A stretch of DNA of 64,000 nucleotides. Origin: Alcanivorax sp. DP30 (GTDB taxonomy: Bacteria > Pseudomonadota > Gammaproteobacteria > Pseudomonadales > Alcanivoracaceae). Shown here piece after piece: positions 42,125 to 51,099 of the stretch. The translations under genes were made by a program, and so were the position numbers. The stretch's first letter is position 1, and each line of letters begins with the position of its first letter. Where the stretch lies: contig NZ_WTUY01000005.1 of assembly GCF_009882945.1 (NCBI RefSeq), positions 683,317 through 747,316 of the forward strand. The letters run 5' to 3'. Under the pieces are notes generated by a model, which saw only the letters and a program-made list of their open reading frames with translations, searched no databases and had not been told where the DNA came from.

Positions 42125-42192
42125 ATTTGGAAACCGGTGCCTTGCGATTTGTCAGGCTAACAGCCGGTTTACCTGAGGGGACAGGCGAACGC

Positions 42193-43209
42193 ATGGCAGA
42201 AATGACAGATTCCGGTGTGCTGTTGCGCATGGCTTACAAGGCCATGGTTAACGCCGGTATTGATGCCGATGCCGTTTTGGCAGAAGTCGGACTCGACAAA
42301 TCCATTCTTCAGGTGCCGGATCTGCGCACCCCCCATGATGCCCAGGAGTGGTTTTGGCAGGCACTTGAAAAAGTGTCTGGCGATGAGCACATCGGTTTGC
42401 ATCTGGGTGAACACGTTCCCGTCTACAAGGGGCAGGTGCTGGAGTACCTGTTCCTTTCCAGTCCCACCTTTGGTGAAGGCCTCAAGCGCGCGCTGGACTA
42501 CCAGAGGCTGTTGTCTGATGCCGCCCAGGGTGAGCTGTTCGAGGAAGGCGACAGAGTATTTCTCAAGCAGATGATCTGGAGCCCCAGGCTGAGTCACCTC
42601 AATGAATGCATGATGATGGGGATCATCAAATTCTTCCGTTTCGTCACGGATGGCGCTTTTGAGCCCCTGGAGATTCACTTTGGCCATTCTCCCCATGCCG
42701 ACCTTAACGAGTATCAGCGCCTGTTTGATTGCAGTGTGAAGTTCGACATGCCCAGCGTAGGCATGTACTTCGACGCCAGCGTGATGGGGCTGTCCTCAGC
42801 GCACCATGAGCCGGAGCTTTTGCAGCTGCACGAACAGCTGGCCAGTGAGCAGGTGGCACGGCTGGAAAAGCAGGATCTGGTGGCCCAGGTGAACCGTCTC
42901 ATCGGTGAGCTGCTGGAATCCGGACATGCCAACCTGGAAGAGGTGGCAGAGCGTTTGGGTATCAAGGCACGGCAGCTTCGCACCCGCCTGGCTGACGCTG
43001 GCACCAACTTCAACCAGTTGGTGGCCGATTATCGCTGCCGCCTGGCCAAGAGGTTGCTGGCCGGTACTGATGAATCCATTGATGAGATTGTCTATCTCAC
43101 CGGTTTCTCGGAACCGTCTACCTTCTACCGCGCTTTCAAGCGCTGGGTGGGGATGACACCTATCGAGTACCGCAAGCTCAAGGCAGAAGAGGATGCTGCC
43201 GCAGGCTGA
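42193..43209 (+). CDS. AraC-family transcriptional regulator (OruR-like architecture)
   Basis: A 338-residue regulator. The N-terminal about 200 residues are the Arabinose_bd-type sensing domain (VLLRMAYKAMVNAGIDADAV, then LEYLFLSSPTFGEGLKRAL). The C-terminal 100 residues carry two helix-turn-helix motifs (LEEVAERLGIKARQLRTRL, then IDEIVYLTGFSEPSTFYRAF) ending GMTPIEYR. The ligand and target are not given by context; it sits just after the desaturase terminator but is a separate unit. ATG 42193 is preferred because TTG 42127 lies immediately after that terminator's T tract and GAGGGG is 13-18 bases upstream of 42193. Confidence 0.8.
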   Translation: MAEMTDSGVLLRMAYKAMVNAGIDADAVLAEVGLDKSILQVPDLRTPHDAQEWFWQALEKVSGDEHIGLHLGEHVPVYKGQVLEYLFLSSPTFGEGLKRALDYQRLLSDAAQGELFEEGDRVFLKQMIWSPRLSHLNECMMMGIIKFFRFVTDGAFEPLEIHFGHSPHADLNEYQRLFDCSVKFDMPSVGMYFDASVMGLSSAHHEPELLQLHEQLASEQVARLEKQDLVAQVNRLIGELLESGHANLEEVAERLGIKARQLRTRLADAGTNFNQLVADYRCRLAKRLLAGTDESIDEIVYLTGFSEPSTFYRAFKRWVGMTPIEYRKLKAEEDAAAG

Positions 43210-43320
43210 AGTGATGTTGCTGTTTTCGGCGTGAAAATTGCTAAAGTAATGAAAGGCGCGTTCAGCGCCTTTCTGCTGTCTGGCAGGGATTGCTGTTTTT
43301 GGTGATTACAGGAGAGACCC

Positions 43321-43599
43321 TTGAAGGACCTGATGAAAAAACTCTGTGCACCCATCCTTAATCTGTTTGAAGAGGGTGAGGAGGGTTATGTGTATCGTCC
43401 TTCTCATCGCAAGATCCTGGTTGCGGTTGCGATCCTGTTTCTGATTCTTGCCTTGTCCTCAGTGGCCATGACCTTGAGTTCCGGGCTGCTGGGCGGGCTT
43501 GTCCCTGCGGTGTTCTTTGGTGGGGCCGGTCTGGTGTGTCTGATCGTGGCGTGGCTGGGCAGTGATCAGGCAGTGGCGAGAATCTGGAAGAATCGGTAG
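43321..43599 (+). CDS. Small hypothetical membrane protein
   Basis: A 92-residue protein with two membrane helices (about 32-50 and 57-78) after a charged N-terminus (FEEGEEGYVYRPSHRK). No family recognised. TTG 43321 is used because AGGAGA ends 5-6 bases before it; ATG 43333 with AAGGA also near is possible. It ends 60 bases before a bidirectional terminator that it shares with the tRNA. Confidence 0.55.
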   Translation: MKDLMKKLCAPILNLFEEGEEGYVYRPSHRKILVAVAILFLILALSSVAMTLSSGLLGGLVPAVFFGGAGLVCLIVAWLGSDQAVARIWKNR

Positions 43600-43656
43600 G
43601 CACAGTTGACGAATTTTGGTTGCAAGCGTGCGCGTGATGCAGCCGAGAAGCGGCCA

Positions 43657-43688
43657 CAAAAAAGCCCCGCATTTGCGGGGCTTTTTCG
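43657..43688. terminator. Bidirectional terminator between the small membrane protein gene and tRNA-Ser
   Basis: AAAAAAGCCCCGC (43658-43670) and GCGGGGCTTTTT (43675-43686) around ATTT; T tracts on both strands. Confidence 0.9.
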
Positions 43689-43691
43689 TAT

Positions 43692-43779
43692 TGGCGGTGA
43701 GGGAGGGATTCGAACCCTCGATACGTTTCCGTATACACACTTTCCAGGCGTGCTCCTTCGGCCACTCGGACACCTCACC
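43692..43779 (-). tRNA. tRNA-Ser (anticodon GGA)
   Basis: Read on the minus strand, the acceptor 5' GGTGAGG pairs with CCTCACC, with discriminator G and encoded CCA (43692-43694). The long variable arm of serine tRNAs and the T-loop GGTTCGAATCC are present, and the anticodon loop CTGGAAA gives GGA, which reads UCC/UCU. Length 88 with CCA. The attached terminator on the minus strand follows directly. Confidence 0.95.
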
Positions 43780-43922
43780 TTTAAACTGTTTTCACTGTCT
43801 TGCAGTGATGGAGCAGGGCCTGTGGGCCGAATGCCTTGCTCACTATTGAGGGCGCGTAGAGTACCGGAGGGTGGGGGTGCTGGCAAGTGCTGGTGATGCA
43901 GTTGCTCAGGGTTTAAGCAAAA

Positions 43923-44360
43923 TCAGCATCTTGCCAGGTAGGCGGCGGTAAATTCGCATACGGTTTTGCCGTCATCGCCGCATCCTGTTGCGCTGATTCT
44001 CAGCGATGCCCTGCCGCGCTGGTTGAGTCGTTCCTCAAAGCGTTCCCGTTGTTCTGTGGTGACAGTGATACGCAGGTCGCTGTCCAGAGGGAGGGTGTAC
44101 TTGAGCTGGGTTTCCACGGCGACCACATCCGCGGGTTGCCCGATCTGGTGGGTCAGCAGGGTGGTGAGTCCCCAGCCGGCCAGCGTCAGCAGCGCTGCCT
44201 GGCTGCCGGCGAAAAAGGTCCCCTTGTCATTGTGATTGGGACCGAGAGGCGCCACTACCGTCAGCATGTCACCGTCAAATTCGTCAAACCGGAAATGCAG
44301 GTGGCGGGTCAGGGGAATGGCATCGCGGACCTGCTCTTCGAGGGCTTGCAGGGTAATCAT
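43923..44360 (-). CDS. Hot-dog thioesterase of the YiiD C-terminal type
   Basis: A 145-residue protein matching the putative thioesterase (YiiD_C) domain: LTRHLHFRFDEFDGD, LGPNHNDKGTFFAGSQAALL (catalytic region) and VAVETQLKYTLPLDSDLRIT. It would cleave an acyl-CoA or acyl-ACP thioester. The ATG at 44360 overlaps the upstream nitroreductase stop (4 bases), so translation is coupled; the open frame continues to 44519 but only as the neighbour's shadow. Confidence 0.8.
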   Translation of the reverse strand: MITLQALEEQVRDAIPLTRHLHFRFDEFDGDMLTVVAPLGPNHNDKGTFFAGSQAALLTLAGWGLTTLLTHQIGQPADVVAVETQLKYTLPLDSDLRITVTTEQRERFEERLNQRGRASLRISATGCGDDGKTVCEFTAAYLARC

Positions 44361-44914
44361 GGCAGCTCGCGGATAAAATCTGCAGGCGATTCGTCCGGCA
44401 GGTTTTTCAGGCTGCTGGCGGCGGCGCCAAGATAAAGGTAGGCGATGACCTGATCCTTGGGTTTGAAACCGAGCATTTTCTTGGCCAGATCCGAATTGGC
44501 CATGGCGCCGGTGCGCCACATGGCACCGATGCCCAGCTCATAGGCAGCCAGCATCATGTTTTGTACCGCAGCCCCCACCGCCAGCATTTGTTCCCAGGCC
44601 GGGATCTTGTGGTTCTCGGTGATGTCAGCCACGGCCACGATAATGGTGGGCGCGCGCAGGGCCTTGTTGCGGGCGATATCGCGGCTGCGCTGGTCCGCCT
44701 CTGGCTGCTCTTCAAGCAGTTGAGCTTCCATGATGTCGCCCAGTCGTTCCCGCTGGTCGCCCCTCAGGACAATAAAGCGCCACGGACGCAGCAAGCCATG
44801 GTCCGGCGCCCGGATTGCGGCGCGCAGCAGCAAATCGAGCTGGTCGTCGCTGGGGCCGGGTTCCTGCAGTCTGGGGCTGGAGACGCGGGTGGTGAGGGCG
44901 GTAATGGTGTCCAT
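44357..44914 (-). CDS. YdjA-type nitroreductase-family protein
   Basis: A 185-residue minimal FMN nitroreductase. RVSSPRLQEPGPSDDQLDLL, then RAPDHGLLRPWRFIVLRGDQ (FMN contacts), MLAVGAAVQNMMLAAYELGI and LGFKPKDQVIAYLYLG give the YdjA group. It lacks the helical excursions of larger nitroreductases. Forms an operon with the thioesterase. Role unknown; the fold reduces small nitro or quinone compounds. Confidence 0.82.
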   Translation of the reverse strand: MDTITALTTRVSSPRLQEPGPSDDQLDLLLRAAIRAPDHGLLRPWRFIVLRGDQRERLGDIMEAQLLEEQPEADQRSRDIARNKALRAPTIIVAVADITENHKIPAWEQMLAVGAAVQNMMLAAYELGIGAMWRTGAMANSDLAKKMLGFKPKDQVIAYLYLGAAASSLKNLPDESPADFIRELP

Positions 44915-45070
44915 TCAGGGCTCCTGTAACGTGGCGGCAATGGTAGCCTGAAACGCAAATGAGTCCCACCCACTACCTCAAGAGCAAAAAACGATCGCGC
45001 TTGTCAGGCCAGACTTTTTTCTTAGGTGGGAAAACGCTAAGCTTCGCAAAAAGTCCGTGAAACGGTTCAC

Positions 45071-46618
45071 ATGACCTCCTCGCAAAAAAAGAAAGCTCGC
45101 CGCCCCCTTATCGGGCCCATGGAGCGGGCACGCCGCCAGGCCAACTATATCCGTCTGCTCGCCTTTCTGGTGGCCGTGATGATGTTGGTGGTGGGGCTCA
45201 AGCTGGGGCTCTACCCCGAGTTTTATTTGCTTGGGGTGGCGGGTTTGCTCGCCTATCCGTTATTGGCGCAGGGTATTCTTTTTGCTGCCCATCGCCGCGA
45301 TATTCCCGAAGCATCGGTGCATAAGGCTTTGATGCAGGTCGACGCCATGATGATCGGGATGACCTGTGCCTTGCTGCATTTTGCCCTAGTGCCGTCGCTG
45401 GTACTGTTGATTATCGTCCATGCCAATGCGGTGACCAGTGGGGGGTTGAAGCCCTGGCTGCTGAATCTGCTGATGACCTCAATAGGGGCGGTGGTGATGG
45501 GCGCGCTGCTCGGTTTTGTCTATATCCCTCCGGATGCGCCGATTCCTTCCATCATGACGGTGGTGTCACTGCTTGGCCTCGGTATTTATGTGGGCGCCTC
45601 ATCGGCGTTTGCCCACTATCAGGCCCGTTATCTCAAGCAGGCTCAGGAGCTGGTCCGTCGCCAGCAGCAGCAAGCTGTTGAGTTATCCAAAAAACTGGCC
45701 AAATATTTGCCGCCACAGATCTGGGGGTCGATGTTTTCTGGCAAGCGTGATGCCAAGCTGGAGACTCGGCGCAAGCGTTTGACGGTGTTCTTTTCCGATA
45801 TCAAGGGTTTCAGTGCCATCTCCGAGGAGCTGCCGCTGGAAACCCTGACCAGCATGCTCAACAGCTATCTCAGTGAAATGACCCGCATCGCCCTGCGTCA
45901 TGGCGGTACCATCGACAAGTTTATCGGCGATGCGGTGATGGTGTTTTTCGGGGATCCAAAGAGTGAGGGAGCTATTGAAGATGCCTACCGCTGCGTGTTG
46001 ATGGGTATCGAGATGCAGGAGCAAATGAAGCTGTTGCGACAACGCTGGAAGCGTGAAGGGATTGATCACAAGCTGGAAATCCGCATCGGTATCAATACCG
46101 GCTATGTGACGGTGGGCAACTTCGGCACCGATTCCCGCATGGATTACACCATTCTCGGTACGGATGTGAATCTGGCCAGCCGTCTTGAATCTGCGTGCCG
46201 GCCCGGGGGCGTACTGATCTCCGAGGCTACTCAGGCGCTGGTGAAAGACCGTATCCAGTGCCGCAACATGGGCGACATTCAGGTGAAGGGCTTCAATCGG
46301 CCTATCCCGGTGTATGAAGCCCTGGGAGCCAAGCGGGATGCGGGGGCCAGGAACCGCTATGTGTCGGCCCAGACGGCCGGGTTCGGCATTCACATGGATG
46401 TGGAGCGTATTCGCAATTTCGACAAGAACAACATTCTCAAGGCCTTGGCCCGATCTGCCACTGAACTGAAGAAGGATAATGCGGTGGCGGTGAACTACGA
46501 AGCCGAGGGCTTCAGCCTGCATGTGGACAGTGATGCGATCAAGAAACGTGAACGCGAAAAGATCATCGAGATGATGGGGCGGGCGGCCAAGCGCGTACAG
46601 ACGCAGGTTCGGGTCTGA
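45071..46618 (+). CDS. Membrane-anchored class III adenylate/guanylate cyclase
   Basis: A 515-residue inner-membrane enzyme. Six membrane segments (about 25-180; MASE2-like layout) lead through a helical linker (ELVRRQQQQAVELSKKLAKY) to a class III catalytic domain (about 235-415). The metal Asp residues lie in FFSDIKGFSAIS and GDAVMVFFGDPKS; the transition-state Asn-Arg segment is DVNLASRLESA. The C-terminal 90 residues (from DMVERIRNF-like DVERIRNFDKNN) are a charged helical extension not seen in all relatives. Product is most likely cAMP, as in P. aeruginosa CyaB. It could influence Vfr-type regulation, but that is inference. Confidence 0.82.
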   Translation: MTSSQKKKARRPLIGPMERARRQANYIRLLAFLVAVMMLVVGLKLGLYPEFYLLGVAGLLAYPLLAQGILFAAHRRDIPEASVHKALMQVDAMMIGMTCALLHFALVPSLVLLIIVHANAVTSGGLKPWLLNLLMTSIGAVVMGALLGFVYIPPDAPIPSIMTVVSLLGLGIYVGASSAFAHYQARYLKQAQELVRRQQQQAVELSKKLAKYLPPQIWGSMFSGKRDAKLETRRKRLTVFFSDIKGFSAISEELPLETLTSMLNSYLSEMTRIALRHGGTIDKFIGDAVMVFFGDPKSEGAIEDAYRCVLMGIEMQEQMKLLRQRWKREGIDHKLEIRIGINTGYVTVGNFGTDSRMDYTILGTDVNLASRLESACRPGGVLISEATQALVKDRIQCRNMGDIQVKGFNRPIPVYEALGAKRDAGARNRYVSAQTAGFGIHMDVERIRNFDKNNILKALARSATELKKDNAVAVNYEAEGFSLHVDSDAIKKREREKIIEMMGRAAKRVQTQVRV

Positions 46619-46700
46619 AAATCAGCTACGAGCTGCTAGCGACGAGTAAAGCCGAGGCATTGGGATTCCTCGCGGCTCGGAGTTAGCAGCTCGCAGCTTT
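46619..46700. repeat. Inverted repeat of the GCTACGA/GCTCGCA type
   Basis: AGCTACGAGCTGCTAGCGAC (46624-46643) pairs, imperfectly, with the inverted run AGTTAGCAGCTCGCAGCT (46681-46698), with GCCGAGG/CCTCG in the centre. It is another diverged copy of the heptamer family and separates two convergent genes, probably terminating both. Confidence 0.6.
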
Positions 46701-46703
46701 CTT

Positions 46704-48362
46704 TTAATTCAACGGATAACTCGTCCATCCATCTGTCCAGTTCTGCACGCTACCGGGCCGGATGGCGCCCAGGTAGTCGGCAGCTTCATCCCAGAATTCT
46801 CCCTGAGGAATGGGGCTGGCGCCGTTGCGAGCCGGGGAGCGGGCAGTGGGGGCGAAGTCCGGGTGGGACAGACTGTAAGCATCGCGGGTCAGTAGCGGGT
46901 CGGTGCCGAATTGGGCATTGACTGCACTGCTCTGGAAGTAACGCCGTTCGTCAAAGCCGCCGTCATCATCACCCTCCATATTTTCGGCATCAAAGAACGT
47001 CAGTCCGCGGCTGCCGACCTTGTGAACCATCATGCTGTTGAAGGTCAGCTGGCCGTTGCTGATACGGCCAACGGTTTCCTTGCCCTTGATATCGATGGTC
47101 TCACCGGAGAATCCGTCGATAATCATGTTATGGAAATGGCCGCCGGTGCCGACTTTCAGGGTCATGGCGCGGTGGTATTTTTCATGGCTGCGAGGGCTGA
47201 TCAGTGTCACATTATAAAGCGTTGGCTCGGAGACCGGCGTTGCCAGTGGATTGGCTTTCAGGTTGTCTCCCTCAAAGGCGTTGTCGCCCAGGTTGGGATG
47301 CTGCTGGGCTACCAGAAACTGGACATTGCCACGCCATCCCATGTCCCAATCCAGTGAGTCGTCCCCGGCGCCGGTAATGATGATGTGTCTGAGATTGACG
47401 GTGCCACCAAAGACTTCAATGCCGTCATCCAGGGCGCGATGGACCTGCACGTTGCGGATGATGGTATTACTGCCGCAACCGCCCAGAGTCAGGCCGTTGA
47501 GCTCATTGTTGGCATAGACTTCAAACCCGGCGTATTCGATACGGGTATATTCCATCACCCCGCAGGACGATTCCACATCACGTCCCCCGAACTGACCACG
47601 GCTGTCACCGTGGGGAATCCCTTCGATTTGCGCGTCTGCCACATTCACGGGGGCACTGCCAAGCATGACGACGCCCCCCCAGTCGCCGGCGGTACGGGTT
47701 CCTGCGGCCTGGTTACTGGTGAAGACGATGGGGGCACTTTCCTGGCCCCGGGCGAACAGGGTGGCATCACGGGTCACGACCAATGCAGAGCCCGGGCGGC
47801 CTTCAATGCGTGTACCGGGTTCGATGGTCAGGCTGCCGTTGCCTTCCACATAGACAATGCCATCAAGAATCCAGGTGGTGTTGGCGGTCCAGGTGTGAGT
47901 GCCGGTAAGCGGGCCTTTGACCACATGGCGGCCGGCCACTGCTTCGTGAAGAGGCTGATAGCCGAAGTAGCCGATAACCCCCAACATAATGACCGCAAGT
48001 CCGAGCCACGCGTAGGTAGTTTTATGGTTTTCACGGCCGCGTGGTCGGGGCGTACCCTGGCTCAGGGTTTCGGCAATATCGGGATTGGTAATTGGCGGCG
48101 AGGAAGCTGTGGGTCCAGGCTTCTTGTTCAGCAGGACGCCATCGCGATTGGCTTGCTGAAGTTTGGCGCCCAGTGCGCGGATCTTCTTGTTGTCGCTTTG
48201 TGTGGCGCGCTTGATGATCTCGGCGCGATACACCGGGTCGTTGAGTAGCGTATTGAAGTGAACAAACCGCAGGCTGCTGTCATTTTCCTGGTCAAAATTT
48301 TGCTTGAGTTGCCACAGCAGCTCTACCAGCTGCGCACGTGGTGACGATACAGCATCAACCAT
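46704..48362 (-). CDS. Membrane-anchored protein with periplasmic right-handed beta-helix
   Basis: A 552-residue protein. The N-terminal about 110 residues are helical and cytoplasmic (LVELLWQLKQNFDQENDSSL), a basic stretch precedes one membrane helix (about 118-136, AWLGLAVIMLGVIGYFGY), and from about 155 a parallel beta-helix begins: WILDGIVYVEGNGSLTIEPG, IEGRPGSALVVTRDATLFA, then repeats with IRNVQVHRALDDGIEVFGGTV. The repeated Asp/Asn-Gly turns suggest a pectate-lyase-like or adhesin surface, without a recognisable catalytic site. ATG 48362 follows a GGGGGG run. Function unknown; it may bind an envelope polymer. Confidence 0.65.
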   Translation of the reverse strand: MVDAVSSPRAQLVELLWQLKQNFDQENDSSLRFVHFNTLLNDPVYRAEIIKRATQSDNKKIRALGAKLQQANRDGVLLNKKPGPTASSPPITNPDIAETLSQGTPRPRGRENHKTTYAWLGLAVIMLGVIGYFGYQPLHEAVAGRHVVKGPLTGTHTWTANTTWILDGIVYVEGNGSLTIEPGTRIEGRPGSALVVTRDATLFARGQESAPIVFTSNQAAGTRTAGDWGGVVMLGSAPVNVADAQIEGIPHGDSRGQFGGRDVESSCGVMEYTRIEYAGFEVYANNELNGLTLGGCGSNTIIRNVQVHRALDDGIEVFGGTVNLRHIIITGAGDDSLDWDMGWRGNVQFLVAQQHPNLGDNAFEGDNLKANPLATPVSEPTLYNVTLISPRSHEKYHRAMTLKVGTGGHFHNMIIDGFSGETIDIKGKETVGRISNGQLTFNSMMVHKVGSRGLTFFDAENMEGDDDGGFDERRYFQSSAVNAQFGTDPLLTRDAYSLSHPDFAPTARSPARNGASPIPQGEFWDEAADYLGAIRPGSVQNWTDGWTSYPLN

Positions 48363-48440
48363 AAATCCCCCCAAACGGATTAGTTGATAATCGAAAGAAG
48401 GGGGAGTGTGTAAAAAAAAGATGACAGTAGCGTGAACGTT

Positions 48441-48471
48441 GCCACCGGGTTGCTTTGGCAACGCCGGTGGC
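48441..48471 (-). terminator. Hairpin after the GMC oxidoreductase gene
   Basis: GCCACCGG with inner GTTGC pairs with GCAAC and CCGGTGGC (48441-48471), loop TTTG; on the minus strand an A/T run lies about 20 bases further. Confidence 0.55.
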
Positions 48472-48484
48472 CAGGCGGGAAGGG

Positions 48485-50086
48485 TTAGCCAGCGTCGGCG
48501 AGAATAAAGTCAGCGCCTTTTTCTGCGATCATGACGGTGGGGGCGTTAGTGTTACCGCCGATCAGTGTGGGCATGATGGATGCATCGATGACGCGCAGAC
48601 CTTCCAGTCCATGAACGCGCAACTGGCTGTCGACCACGGCCATGTCGTCATTGCCCATCTTGCAGGTGCCAACCGGGTGGTAGATGTTGTCGCACTTGCG
48701 GCGCAGGAAGTCGCGCAGTTCATCGTCACTTTGCACATCTTTGCCCGGGAAAATCTCTTCGCCGCGCCATTGGGTCAGTGCGTCCTGACCCATGATGCGA
48801 CGAACTTCTTTCAGGCCGCGCAGCATGCCTTCCATATCGTCAGGATGCTCCAGGAAGCGCGGGTCGATCAGTGCCGGTGAGCGGGGGTTGGCATCACGCA
48901 GGGTGATGTTGCCGCGACTCTTGGGACGCAGGATGCAGACATGGCCGGAGTAGCCGTGCCCCATGCTGAAGCCCAGGTTGAGGCCGTGGTTGTCCAGGCG
49001 TGCAGCGGTCAGATGCAACTGGAGGTCGGGGATCGGCTCTTCGGGGCGAGATTTGATGAAGCCACCGGCCTCGGCCACGTTGGAAGTAAGCTGGCCATTG
49101 CGACGGTAGAAGAAGTCGAATACCCCTTTCAGGCCGGTCATGAGCAGGGCGATCGGATCCAGGCTCAAGGTGTCTTTTTTCAGGCTCTTGTGGACCACCA
49201 GTACATCCGGGTGATCCTGAAGGTTTTCACCTACGCCTGGGAGCTCATGCACCTGGGGAATGTTGTGCTCAGCCAGTTCTGCAGCGGGGCCAACACCGGA
49301 CAGCTTGAGCAGCTGCGGAGAGTTGATGGCACCACCGGACAGGATCACTTCCCGGCTGGCCTTGAGGGTACGGATCTGGCCGTTGTGTTCCACTTCCACG
49401 CCGATGGCGCGTTTGCCTTCGAACAATACCCGGTTGGCCAGGCAATTGGTCAGTACCGTCAGGTTGGGACGGTCCATGACCGGATGCAGGTAAGCACGGG
49501 AAACGCCACAGCGCTCGCCGTCTTTCTGGTTCACCTTGTACAGGCCAACCCCTTCCTGCACGTCGTTATTGAAGTCATCGGTGGCGGGGTGACCGGCCTC
49601 GACACCGGCCTTAACAAAGGCATTGCTGACCGGGTGAGAAAAGCGCAGGTTGGCAATATTCAGTTTGCCGCCGGTGCCGTGGAAGGCGTTTTCGCCATCT
49701 TCGTAGTGTTCCGAACGCTTGAATACTGGCAGTACCTCGTCGTAGCTCCAGCCTTCGTTGCCCAGCTCGGCCCAGTGATCGTAATCCCACTTGTGGCCGC
49801 GGGTGTAGCACATGGCGTTGACGGCGGAGGAGCCGCCCAGGGTCTTTCCGCGGGGAATATAGATCTGGCGGTTGTTGAGTGCCTTTTGCGGTACGGTGTA
49901 GTAACGCCAGTTACGGGAGTTGGATCGCATCATCAGGATGATGCCGGCAGGAATGCGGATAAAAAGGCTGTTGTCAGCAGGTCCGGCTTCCAGCAGGCAA
50001 ACCCGATTGTCCGGGTTCTCGGAAAGACGGTTGGCAAGCACACAGCCGGCGGAACCGGCACCCACAATAATGTAATCAAACTCCAT
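48485..50086 (-). CDS. GMC-family flavin alcohol dehydrogenase (AlkJ/choline dehydrogenase-like)
   Basis: A 533-residue FAD enzyme of the GMC family. FAD-binding IIVGAGSAGCVLANRL (about 5-20), the GMC signature IPRGKTLGGSSAVNAM (about 80-95), GAINSPQLLKLSGVGP, and the C-terminal active site YHPVGTCKMG and NAPTVMIAEKGAD. It oxidises primary alcohols to aldehydes; in alkane degraders, AlkJ-type enzymes do so for long-chain alcohols, but choline is not excluded. Starts at ATG 50086, 106 bases from the divergent DUF3047 start. Confidence 0.85.
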   Translation of the reverse strand: MEFDYIIVGAGSAGCVLANRLSENPDNRVCLLEAGPADNSLFIRIPAGIILMMRSNSRNWRYYTVPQKALNNRQIYIPRGKTLGGSSAVNAMCYTRGHKWDYDHWAELGNEGWSYDEVLPVFKRSEHYEDGENAFHGTGGKLNIANLRFSHPVSNAFVKAGVEAGHPATDDFNNDVQEGVGLYKVNQKDGERCGVSRAYLHPVMDRPNLTVLTNCLANRVLFEGKRAIGVEVEHNGQIRTLKASREVILSGGAINSPQLLKLSGVGPAAELAEHNIPQVHELPGVGENLQDHPDVLVVHKSLKKDTLSLDPIALLMTGLKGVFDFFYRRNGQLTSNVAEAGGFIKSRPEEPIPDLQLHLTAARLDNHGLNLGFSMGHGYSGHVCILRPKSRGNITLRDANPRSPALIDPRFLEHPDDMEGMLRGLKEVRRIMGQDALTQWRGEEIFPGKDVQSDDELRDFLRRKCDNIYHPVGTCKMGNDDMAVVDSQLRVHGLEGLRVIDASIMPTLIGGNTNAPTVMIAEKGADFILADAG

Positions 50087-50192
50087 GGATTGCCCTCTAA
50101 CAATGAGATATGCGCACAGGACAGGGCTCCGGCAAAATGCAGGCAGAATCCTGTTTCGCGTAAACAATGTGTCTATTTTAGGAAAAAAGCCG

Positions 50193-50828
50193 ATGAACAC
50201 GAGGCTTGTGACCGACCCGGTGGTCGAATGTTTACTGATTGCAGTTTTTTTGTCGTTGGCCTTCTGGCCGGGTTCTGCGGTTTCACAGGTCCCCGCGGGC
50301 TGGGAAGCGGTTAGCTTTGAGGGTGAAACCGCTTATCACTTTAATGGAAATTGCTGGAAAGCACTGGCGAAAGGGACGGCATCGGGTCTTGCCCGGCAAA
50401 AACGGATTGATCTGGCTGCGACGCCCTACCTCCAGTGGCAATGGCAGGCATCAGCGTTACCCGACTGGCCTGATCAGGATGAGCAGAGCAAGGCGGGGGA
50501 TGACTTTCAGGCCCGGGTTTACGTAATAAAAAAAGGGTGGCTGCCCTGGCAAACCCGGGCCATCAATTATGTCTGGTCCCGCCAGTATCCGTCCGGTAGC
50601 CACTGGCCCAACCCTTTTGCCAGCCAGGCGCATATGGTGGTGGTTCAGGGGCCGGGATTATCCCCGGAGTGGCAAGCGTTCTCACGCAATGTGCGCGATG
50701 ATTTTCGCCGCTATCACGGTGTCGATATCAAGGAAGTGGATGCTGTTGCCATCATGACCGATGGGGATAACACCGGCTCAACGGTGTCTGCCTGCTATCG
50801 TCTGCCGGCGTTTCAGGCGCAGCCCTAG
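50193..50828 (+). CDS. DUF3047 exported protein
   Basis: A 211-residue exported protein: signal sequence about 1-31, then the DUF3047 domain with YHFNGNCWKALAKGTASGLA, WQWQASALPDWPDQDEQSKA and GDDFQARVYVI, VWSRQYPSGSHWPNPFASQA. Function unknown; the fold is likely beta-rich. ATG 50193 has AGGA 10 bases upstream. The region after it (50829-51099) shows no feature beyond an A/T-rich run and the HNH RBS. Confidence 0.75.
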   Translation: MNTRLVTDPVVECLLIAVFLSLAFWPGSAVSQVPAGWEAVSFEGETAYHFNGNCWKALAKGTASGLARQKRIDLAATPYLQWQWQASALPDWPDQDEQSKAGDDFQARVYVIKKGWLPWQTRAINYVWSRQYPSGSHWPNPFASQAHMVVVQGPGLSPEWQAFSRNVRDDFRRYHGVDIKEVDAVAIMTDGDNTGSTVSACYRLPAFQAQP

Positions 50829-51099
50829 AGCGCCGCTTGCTACCGGCTGCATCCGCTGGTTATTATTTAATCATCTGTGGTTAGCCTGTCGAGGCAGGTT
50901 AACCACAGATTCCATTCCATAGGCAGGGCGATAGTGTTGTTTGGTTCACCGAAACCAGGCTTTCCCTCTCCAGACACCGTCTGCCGGATTTCTCGTCCCC
51001 GTTTCTTCGTTTCTCTTTCTGGTTTCGGTTGTCGCCGAACCGTCATTGCTTCATGCGTACCATCACAATCGAACAATAACGGCACTGGAGAGCTTGCCC

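Noticed and set aside
42127..42192. TTG 42127 as start of the AraC gene
   Set aside because: It sits immediately behind the T tract of the desCB terminator, leaving no room for a promoter or RBS; ATG 42193 is the better start.
48941..50314. 457-codon plus-strand frame opposite the GMC oxidoreductase
   Set aside because: Shadow of the GMC gene, whose motifs are complete on the minus strand.
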